The position numbers and the translations under genes were made by a program. A model generated the notes under the pieces. The model was not told the DNA's origin. It was given only the letters and a program-made list of their open reading frames with translations, and made no database searches. Positions 1 through 4,456 of a DNA stretch of 5,611 nucleotides are shown here, piece by piece. Source of the stretch: Armatimonadota bacterium (lineage in GTDB: Bacteria > Armatimonadota > Hebobacteria > CAIYQO01). Positions within the stretch are counted from its first letter, which is position 1; the number at the start of each line of letters is the position of its first letter. The stretch is from NCBI GenBank assembly GCA_022708765.1, contig JAKIYB010000322.1, positions 1-5,611 of the forward strand, read 5' to 3'.

Positions 1-373
1 CCGGCTTGGTAATATTGACCTCATAATCAACAATCCCGCCCGGATGGGCCACCCATTGTCCCCCGCTCATGAACTGGTATTCGGTGTTCTGGCGGAAGGC
101 ATCGCACATGCCGCCGTGCCAGCCGGCCACGCCCACGCCGCCTTTGATGGCGTTCAGCAGGCCGTTCGACTGCTCGCCGGTGATGGTGCCCATCGTCCAC
201 ACCGGCACGATCAGGCTAAGCGACTGCATGTAATCCTCTTCGAGGTAGACGTCCATTGTATCGCTCACGCGCACGTCGTACCCCCGTGCTTCGAGGAACG
301 GGTGGAAGACATCCACGCACTGCTTCGGCTCATGGCCATCCCATCCGCCCCAGACCATCAACGCGTTCTTCAT
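1..373 (-). CDS. ThuA-like domain protein (partial, C-terminus beyond left edge)
   Basis: The first 124 residues are visible; the gene leaves the window at base 1. The protein starts MKNALMVWGGWDGHEPKQ, a beta strand followed by a glycine-rich WGGWDGHEP turn. It continues with LIVPVWTMGTIT (about 54-65), GVGVAGWHGGMCDAF (79-93) and QFMSGGQWVAHPGG (100-113). These blocks match the ThuA family (trehalose-utilisation-like, class I glutamine-amidotransferase fold). In this family the amidotransferase nucleophile cysteine at the elbow is not kept; here the elbow reads GWHGG. There is no signal peptide, so it is probably cytoplasmic. ThuA homologues are linked to sugar metabolism, including 3-keto-disaccharide handling, but the exact substrate cannot be told. 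The ATG at 371-373 has AGGGGG at 380-385, six bases upstream, which supports this start. It is divergent from the HAD phosphatase gene. The family call is firm; the enzymatic role is open. Confidence 0.88.
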   Translation of the reverse strand, partial: MKNALMVWGGWDGHEPKQCVDVFHPFLEARGYDVRVSDTMDVYLEEDYMQSLSLIVPVWTMGTITGEQSNGLLNAIKGGVGVAGWHGGMCDAFRQNTEYQFMSGGQWVAHPGGIVDYEVNITKP

Positions 374-407
374 AGATAACCCCCTGCAAACTGGACTACC
401 GGCGGGA

Positions 408-416
408 AGTATAGCA
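408..416 (-). promoter_or_regulatory. Extended -10 promoter candidate for the ThuA-like gene
   Basis: Read on the minus strand, the site is TGCTATACT: an extended TG motif followed by TATACT, five of six matches to the sigma70 -10 box. No good -35 hexamer lies 17 bases upstream, which is tolerable for extended -10 promoters. Transcription would start near 401, giving a short leader of about 28 bases that contains the AGGGGG ribosome site at 380-385. Confidence 0.45.
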
Positions 417-472
417 GAGTCATCGGTGATGGGAAAGGGGAAAGGAGTGGAAATCTCGTAAATGAAAAGATC

Positions 473-1150
473 ATGCAGCATCATCTATTTCAACAAGTCA
501 GTGGTGCCCCATTCCTCGTCACCGACTTCGACGGTACCATCGCCCGCCGCGACTTTTACGATATGGTGCGGCAGGAATTGATGCCTCCCGGCACGCCCGA
601 CTTCTGGGGGATGTTTCTGGCGGGCGAATTGACGCATTTTCAGGCGCTGTATGAGATATTCATCCGCATCCGGCAATCGGAAGCGGAAGTGCTGGCGCTG
701 GTGGCGCGCATGGAAGTGGATCCGGCGTTCGGTCCAGCGGTGCACCGGCTGCAAGCCGCCGGTTGGCAGGTGGTAGTGGCGTCCGCCGGCTGCGCCTGGT
801 ATATCAAGCGCCTGCTAGCAGAGGCGGGGGTGTCGGTGACGCTGCACGCCAATCCTGGCACGTTCGTCGAGGGGCAGGGGCTCATCATGCGCCTGCCGGA
901 AGACTCGCCGTATTTCAAGCCGTCTACCGGCATTAACAAGGCGGCGTTGATGGCGGATATGCTCGCGCGGCATCCGGTAGTCGCCTTCGCCGGCGATGGC
1001 CCACCCGACCTGCCACCCGCGCTGATGGTTCCGCCGGAACGCCGTTTTGCCCGCGCCTGGTTGGCTGACGCGCTGCGTGACCGTGGGGAGGGGTATCATC
1101 CCTTCGAATCGTGGGATGAAATCGCTGAATGCCTGCTGGCAGGCGAATAG
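473..1150 (+). CDS. HAD-superfamily phosphatase, MtnX-like
   Basis: This 225-residue protein has the four HAD motifs in order: motif I DFDGT with nucleophile Asp18 and acid/base Asp20, motif II Ser104 in VVASAG, motif III Lys156 in GINKAA, and motif IV GDGPPD with Asp175 and Asp179. The segment between motifs I and II (about 25-90) is a helical cap like that of subclass IB enzymes. The tail pattern, RRFARAWLADALRD followed by HPFESWDEI, resembles MtnX-type 2-hydroxy-3-keto-5-methylthiopentenyl-1-phosphate phosphatases and their phosphoserine-phosphatase-like relatives. The length is normal. It is probably a soluble cytoplasmic phosphomonoesterase that needs Mg2+. No other methionine-salvage gene is visible, so the substrate is uncertain. 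The only in-frame start near motif I is ATG 473. No strong ribosome site sits at normal distance: AGGAG at 443-447 is 25 bases away. An out-of-frame ATG at 462 opens only a 39-codon frame. The stop at 1148-1150 abuts the next gene's stop. Confidence 0.85.
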   Translation: MQHHLFQQVSGAPFLVTDFDGTIARRDFYDMVRQELMPPGTPDFWGMFLAGELTHFQALYEIFIRIRQSEAEVLALVARMEVDPAFGPAVHRLQAAGWQVVVASAGCAWYIKRLLAEAGVSVTLHANPGTFVEGQGLIMRLPEDSPYFKPSTGINKAALMADMLARHPVVAFAGDGPPDLPPALMVPPERRFARAWLADALRDRGEGYHPFESWDEIAECLLAGE

Positions 1151-1429
1151 TCACTGCCCCGGCTGATCGGGCAAGCCCTTTTCGTTTAGCAGCTTAGCGG
1201 CTTCGTCCAGCGTCAACCAGACCTTCGTCTCAATGAAATATACCCAGCGCACATAGCCCGCAGGTGACATGAAGAGGACTTCCTTCTTGTACGCCCGTGC
1301 TTCCGGGCCGGGGTCCGCCGCGCATTCGCCGTCTCCGGTGCAAGGCACCCCTTGCGCCGCCGCGGGCAGCGCCGCCAGCGCGAGGCCGGCGCACAGCATT
1401 CCCAACATCAACAGTCCGCGCATTACCAT
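1151..1429 (-). CDS. Small exported protein of unknown function
   Basis: I do not recognise the family. From ATG 1427-1429 the product is 92 residues. It has a classical signal peptide: Arg4, a hydrophobic core from about 5 to 21 (GLLMLGMLCAGLALAAL), and a likely signal peptidase I cut after AAA at 23-25. Cys13 in the core is not in a good lipobox, so a lipoprotein is unlikely. The mature part is about 67 residues. It has a close cysteine pair (Cys30 and Cys36, CTGDGEC) that could form a disulfide, then an aromatic strand-like stretch (YVRWVYFIETKVWLTL) and a helix DEAAKLLNEKG. The start is chosen because AGGTGA (1437-1442 on the minus strand) lies eight bases upstream. A GTG at 1439-1441 would add four residues, and ATG 1421-1423 would remove two. 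The signal peptide and cysteine pair argue it is a real gene rather than a chance frame. It is convergent with the phosphatase gene, with no gap between the stop codons. Confidence 0.68.
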   Translation of the reverse strand: MVMRGLLMLGMLCAGLALAALPAAAQGVPCTGDGECAADPGPEARAYKKEVLFMSPAGYVRWVYFIETKVWLTLDEAAKLLNEKGLPDQPGQ

Positions 1430-1447
1430 CACCCCAGTCACCTGTAT

Positions 1448-1468
1448 GGTGGAGAAATCGTCTCCCCC
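1448..1468 (-). repeat. Imperfect inverted repeat in the leader of the small exported-protein gene
   Basis: GGAGA at 1451-1455 and TCTCC at 1461-1465 are perfect complements around a five-base loop. Beyond one mismatch, GG at 1448-1449 pairs with CC at 1467-1468. The element is about 19 bases upstream of the start at 1429 and just outside the AGGTGA ribosome site. As RNA it would be a leader hairpin; as DNA it could be an operator. There is no T-run, so it is not a terminator of intrinsic type. Confidence 0.35.
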
Positions 1469-1533
1469 GGTTGCCTACAGGCTACCCCGCTGGTAGTAGC
1501 TAGGAAACCCGTCGCTCGTAAATAATGCCGGTA

Positions 1534-1539
1534 TATGAT
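1534..1539 (+). promoter_or_regulatory. Weak -10 box candidate for the sialidase-like gene
   Basis: TATGAT matches the sigma70 -10 consensus at five of six positions. The hexamer 17 bases upstream (1511-1516, GTCGCT) is a poor -35 and there is no extended TG. If used, transcription would begin near 1546 and the 37-bp dyad at 1571-1607 would lie within the leader. This is a tentative call only. Confidence 0.22.
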
Positions 1540-1570
1540 CCGGGTTGCTCCCATGCGCCCGCAAGCTTTT

Positions 1571-1607
1571 TTTGCTATTGAAAAGGAACTTCCTCGCAAA
1601 CAGCAAA
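1571..1607. repeat. Nested symmetric dyad upstream of the sialidase-like gene (putative operator or leader hairpin)
   Basis: The outer arms TTTGCT (1571-1576) and AGCAAA (1602-1607) are perfect complements. The inner arms AGGAA (1584-1588) and TTCCT (1590-1594) are also perfect complements. TT at 1578-1579 pairs with AA at 1599-1600. All share the same centre, base 1589, so 13 of 18 position pairs match. It ends 25 bases before the ATG of the downstream gene, and the GGAGG ribosome site lies just after it. A dimeric repressor site is one reading; an RNA hairpin near the ribosome site is another. Confidence 0.45.
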
Positions 1608-1618
1608 GATTCACCTGC

Positions 1619-1623
1619 GGAGG
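1619..1623 (+). promoter_or_regulatory. Ribosome binding site deciding the start of the sialidase-like gene
   Basis: GGAGG is nine bases before ATG 1633. A nearer ATG at 1628-1630 reads ATG CGA TGA and terminates at once, so it cannot be the gene start. The long frame begins at the second ATG. The tiny ATG-CGA-TGA frame overlaps the true start. Confidence 0.75.
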
Positions 1624-1632
1624 CTGCATGCG

Positions 1633-3408
1633 ATGATATCAATTCCTGATCCCCGGCATATCAGCAACGGGTGTGAGATTCCCACCGAGCGCTACGCCGA
1701 TCAGCCATATATTGTCCAGACCGATGACGGGGCGTGGCTCTGCGTGTTGACCACCAGCGGCAGCGTGGAAGGCGCCAGTGGGCAGCACGTCATCAGCATG
1801 CGCAGCACGGATCAGGGACGGACGTGGTCGGCGCCCGCGGATGTGGAACCAGCGACAGGCCCGGAAGCCTCCTACGCCGTGCTGCTGAAGACGCCATACG
1901 GGCGTATTTACATCTTCTACAACCATAACACCGACCGGATAACGGAAGTGAAGACGGAGGATGGCGGCGCCTTCACGCGCGTGGATTCGCTGGGACACTA
2001 CGTCTATAAATATAGCGATGATCATGGCCGGAGCTGGTCGCCGGAGCGATATGAGGTGCCGGTACGCGAGTTCGCCTGCGACCGGGACAATGTCTATAGC
2101 GGCGCACTGCGCTTCTTCTGGAATGTCGGCCGACCGCTCATCCTCGGCGATGCCGCCTACCTGGTGCTGCACAAAGTAGGGGCGATGGGCGCGGGTTTCT
2201 TCGCGCAGTCCGAAGGGGCGTTCATGCGCAGTGACAACATCCTTACCGAGCGCGACCCGGCGAAGATTCGCTTTGACACGCTGCCCGACGGCGACATCGG
2301 CCTGCGTACGCCGCCCGGCGGCGGCCGCGTCGCCGAGGAGCAGAGCCTGACGGTCCTGAGCGACGGCACGCTGTTCTGCGTCTACCGCACCATCGCCGGC
2401 TGGCCGGCCTGCGCATACAGCCGAGACGGCGGCCACGCCTGGACGGAACCGGCCTTCATGACGTATATGTCTGGCGGGCATTTGGTGAAGCACCCCCGCG
2501 CGGCGAACTTCGCCTGGCGCTGCCCAAACGGGATGTTTCTCTACTGGTTCCATAACCACGGCGGCACGTTCATCCAGGCAAATCACGAGTGGCTGCCATA
2601 TGAGGATCGCAATCCCGTCTGGTTGATGGCGGGACGCGAGGTGGAAACTCCCGAGGGCCTGATGCTGGAGTGGTCGCAGCCGGAAATCCTCCTCTATGAC
2701 GACGACACATACGTCCGCATGAGCTACCCCGACCTGGTGGTCGAGGATGGCCGGTATTACATCACCGAGACACAGAAACATACCGCGCGCGTGCATGCTA
2801 TCGCTCCGGCGCTGCTGGATGGCCTCTTCACGCAGTGGGAGAACCGGACGGTTGCGCGGGACGGCCTGCTGCTGGAGGTGGCGGCACCGGCGAGCGAGGC
2901 GCCGATGCCCGTGCTGCCGCGCTTCCTGGAGCGCGATTTTTCCAGTCCGACGCACGGCACGAAGGATCTACGCGCCGGCTTCAGCCTTGACCTCTGGTTG
3001 GAGCTACCCTCGCTGGCACCCGGCCAGGTTCTCCTCGACACCCGCGTCCACTGGGGACAGGGTCTGTGCCTGCGCGCGGCGGAAAATAGCACGGTTGAAA
3101 TCGTCCTCAACGACGGACGACAGGAATGCCGCTGGACGAGTGACCCTGGCCTGCTGGTCGCGGGTGCCCGACATCACCTCGCCGTTATCGTGGACGGCGG
3201 CCCGAAAATCATCAGTATCGTGATTGACGGCCTGCTCAATGACGGTGGCGAGGCGCGGCAGTTCGGCTGGGGGCGTTTCAGCCCGACGCTGCGCGAGGCG
3301 AATGGCGCCGCGACGCTGCGCATAGCGCCGGCGGTGCGCCACCTGAGACTCTATAACCGTCCCCTGCGCACCAGCGAAGCGGTCGGAAATTGGCGGGCGG
3401 ACCTGTAA
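1633..3408 (+). CDS. Sialidase-like Asp-box beta-propeller with C-terminal LamG-like domain
   Basis: The protein has 591 residues. Three Asp boxes of the S-x-D-x-G-x-x-W type mark a sialidase-type propeller: STDQGRTW (58-65), SDDHGRSW (128-135) and SRDGGHAW (263-270). The stretch EEQSLTVLSDGTLFCVYRT (235-253) resembles the Glu-then-Arg region of exo-alpha-sialidases, and SYPDLVVEDGRYYITE (364-379) resembles the segment bearing the catalytic tyrosine. Candidate active residues are therefore Glu236, Arg252, Arg289, Tyr365 and Glu379, by motif position only. The usual N-terminal RIP arginine motif is not seen; the matching strand reads YADQPYIVQTDDG (21-33). From about 445 to the end, FSLDLWLEL, VLLDTR and a final LRLYNRPLRTSEAVGNW are typical of a concanavalin A-like or LamG domain, often carbohydrate binding. 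There is no signal peptide, so a cytoplasmic location is likely, which is odd for a sialidase. It may act on a glycan other than sialosides, or be non-catalytic. It appears to be transcribed alone. Confidence 0.8.
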   Translation: MISIPDPRHISNGCEIPTERYADQPYIVQTDDGAWLCVLTTSGSVEGASGQHVISMRSTDQGRTWSAPADVEPATGPEASYAVLLKTPYGRIYIFYNHNTDRITEVKTEDGGAFTRVDSLGHYVYKYSDDHGRSWSPERYEVPVREFACDRDNVYSGALRFFWNVGRPLILGDAAYLVLHKVGAMGAGFFAQSEGAFMRSDNILTERDPAKIRFDTLPDGDIGLRTPPGGGRVAEEQSLTVLSDGTLFCVYRTIAGWPACAYSRDGGHAWTEPAFMTYMSGGHLVKHPRAANFAWRCPNGMFLYWFHNHGGTFIQANHEWLPYEDRNPVWLMAGREVETPEGLMLEWSQPEILLYDDDTYVRMSYPDLVVEDGRYYITETQKHTARVHAIAPALLDGLFTQWENRTVARDGLLLEVAAPASEAPMPVLPRFLERDFSSPTHGTKDLRAGFSLDLWLELPSLAPGQVLLDTRVHWGQGLCLRAAENSTVEIVLNDGRQECRWTSDPGLLVAGARHHLAVIVDGGPKIISIVIDGLLNDGGEARQFGWGRFSPTLREANGAATLRIAPAVRHLRLYNRPLRTSEAVGNWRADL

Positions 3409-3471
3409 GTTCCGCGTCCCGTTCCTGCCTGGTGAAGGGCAAGCGATCATTCGCAAAGGTATCAATAGAGA

Positions 3472-3491
3472 AATAATTCACGATAAATATT
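3472..3491. repeat. AT-rich imperfect dyad upstream of the etf promoter
   Basis: AATAATT (3472-3478) and AAATATT (3485-3491) are complementary at six of seven positions around a six-base spacer. The stretch is much more AT-rich than the surrounding genes. It lies about 30 bases before the -35 box candidate. It could be a regulator site, or simply AT-rich promoter-upstream DNA. As a terminator for the preceding gene it would be weak. Confidence 0.22.
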
Positions 3492-3522
3492 GTTCTTTTC
3501 TGCACAAAGTTACCCGAAAGTG

Positions 3523-3551
3523 TTGCCCCTCCCCCGTGTTTGTATTAATAT
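3523..3551 (+). promoter_or_regulatory. Sigma70-type promoter candidate for etfBA
   Basis: TTGCCC (3523-3528) and TAATAT (3546-3551) are separated by exactly 17 bases, each with four of six consensus matches. Transcription would start near 3558, leaving a leader of roughly 60 bases before etfB. The region is the only AT-rich stretch between the sialidase-like gene and etfB, which fits a promoter position. Confidence 0.45.
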
Positions 3552-3582
3552 AGAGCGACAATTTTAATCTCCGTGTCTGACG

Positions 3583-3620
3583 GGTACTTCCGGCGGCGCG
3601 GCGGCGGGAGAGGTACTTCC
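3583..3620 (+). repeat. Pair of 9-bp direct repeats in the etfB leader
   Basis: GGTACTTCC occurs at 3583-3591 and again at 3612-3620, the second copy ending directly against the etfB ATG. The starts are 29 bases apart. The spacer is a G-rich run that includes the ribosome site GGGAGAGG (3606-3613), which overlaps the second repeat by two bases. The position suggests possible translational or regulator-binding significance, but a chance repeat or small duplication is also possible. Confidence 0.5.
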
Positions 3621-4433
3621 ATGCTCGTGGTAGCCTGCATCAAACAGGTACCAGATACCACCCAGGTCAGCATTGACCCGGTGACCAATACCCTCATCCG
3701 TGAAGGCGTGCCCTTCATCATGAACCCCTACGACACGCACGCGCTGGAGGAGGCATTGCGCCTGAAGGACCGCTACGGCTTCCGCGTGGCGGCCATCTCC
3801 ATGGGCCCGCCGAACGCCGAGATGACGCTGCGCAGGGCGCTGGCGGCCGGCGCCGATGAGGTGGTGCTGCTCTCCGACCGCGCCTTCGGCGGCGCGGACA
3901 CCCTCGCCACCAGCCAGGTGCTTTCCGAAGCCATCAAACGCCTGAACGAGCAAGACGAGGTGGCTATCGTGCTGTGCGGTAAACAGACTATTGACGGTGA
4001 CACCGCCCAGGTGGGTCCCGGCATCGCCACTCGCCTTGGCTATACCCAGCTCACACTGGTGGACCAGATTCAACAACTTGACATGAAGGCGCGCATGGTG
4101 CGCGTGCGCCGCAAGCTGGAAGGGCGCCACGAGATCGTGGAGGCGCCCTTCCCGTCGGTGCTTACCGTGGTGCGCGAGATCAACCGGCCACGCTACCCCA
4201 CCGTGCCCATGCGCCTTGCCGCCGAGAAGGCGGAAATTCCCGTCTGGGGCAACGCGGTGATGACCATTGACCCGGAGACGATCGGGCTGAAAGGCTCCCC
4301 CACGAAAGTGAACCGCATCTTCTCGCCGGAACGCGACAAGGGCGAGATTCTCGGCGACGGCGCGAACGATCCCGACGGCGCCGCCAGCCTGCTGATTGAA
4401 CGATTGATGAGCAAAGACCTACTTCCCCTGTAG
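3621..4433 (+). CDS. etfB: Electron transfer flavoprotein subunit beta
   Basis: The 270-residue product is the EtfB partner of the heterodimeric electron-transfer flavoprotein. It opens with MLVVACIKQVPDTTQV and has NPYDTHALEEALRLK (35-49), the nucleotide-loop segment GGADTLATS (90-98) and the hallmark CGKQTIDGDTAQVGPGIA (119-136), followed by the VRRKLEGRHEIVEAPFPSVLTV region (162-183). The IDGDTAQVGP form and the IREGVPFIMNP segment resemble EtfB proteins paired with anaerobic or iron-sulfur partners, rather than the classical mitochondrial type that holds only AMP. Whether it binds a second, bifurcating FAD cannot be proven here. The ATG at 3621 is chosen because family homology begins there and GGGAGAGG lies seven bases upstream. 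A GTG at 3573 would add 16 low-complexity residues. The gene ends with three consecutive in-frame stops, TAG TGA TGA (4431-4439). etfA follows 23 bases later, so the two are co-transcribed. Confidence 0.95.
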   Translation: MLVVACIKQVPDTTQVSIDPVTNTLIREGVPFIMNPYDTHALEEALRLKDRYGFRVAAISMGPPNAEMTLRRALAAGADEVVLLSDRAFGGADTLATSQVLSEAIKRLNEQDEVAIVLCGKQTIDGDTAQVGPGIATRLGYTQLTLVDQIQQLDMKARMVRVRRKLEGRHEIVEAPFPSVLTVVREINRPRYPTVPMRLAAEKAEIPVWGNAVMTIDPETIGLKGSPTKVNRIFSPERDKGEILGDGANDPDGAASLLIERLMSKDLLPL

Positions 4434-4456
4434 TGATGACTTTTGAAGGAAACGGC

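Noticed and set aside
44..379. 111-codon plus-strand frame opposite the ThuA-like gene
   Set aside because: The minus strand encodes clear ThuA motifs with a ribosome site and promoter. The plus frame is compositionally a shadow.
1561..1575. GCAAGC followed by seven T residues as a terminator
   Set aside because: No stable GC-rich stem directly precedes the T-run in the plus direction, and no gene on that strand ends nearby.
1438..1629. 63-codon minus-strand frame across the divergent intergenic region
   Set aside because: It has no recognisable domain, overlaps the dyad and the leader of the small gene, and has no convincing ribosome site.
1639..2955. 438-codon open frame on the minus strand opposite the sialidase-like gene
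   Set aside because: Its arginine- and histidine-rich, low-order translation has no recognisable domain, and the plus-strand gene has Asp boxes and a ribosome site. It is a high-GC antisense shadow.
3443..3454. GCGA-TCAT-TCGC hairpin after the sialidase-like gene as an intrinsic terminator
   Set aside because: The stem is only four base pairs and no T-run follows.
3573..3620. GTG start giving EtfB a 16-residue N-terminal extension
   Set aside because: The extension is Gly/Arg-rich, reads through the ribosome site, and is absent from the EtfB fold, which begins at MLVVACIKQVPDT.
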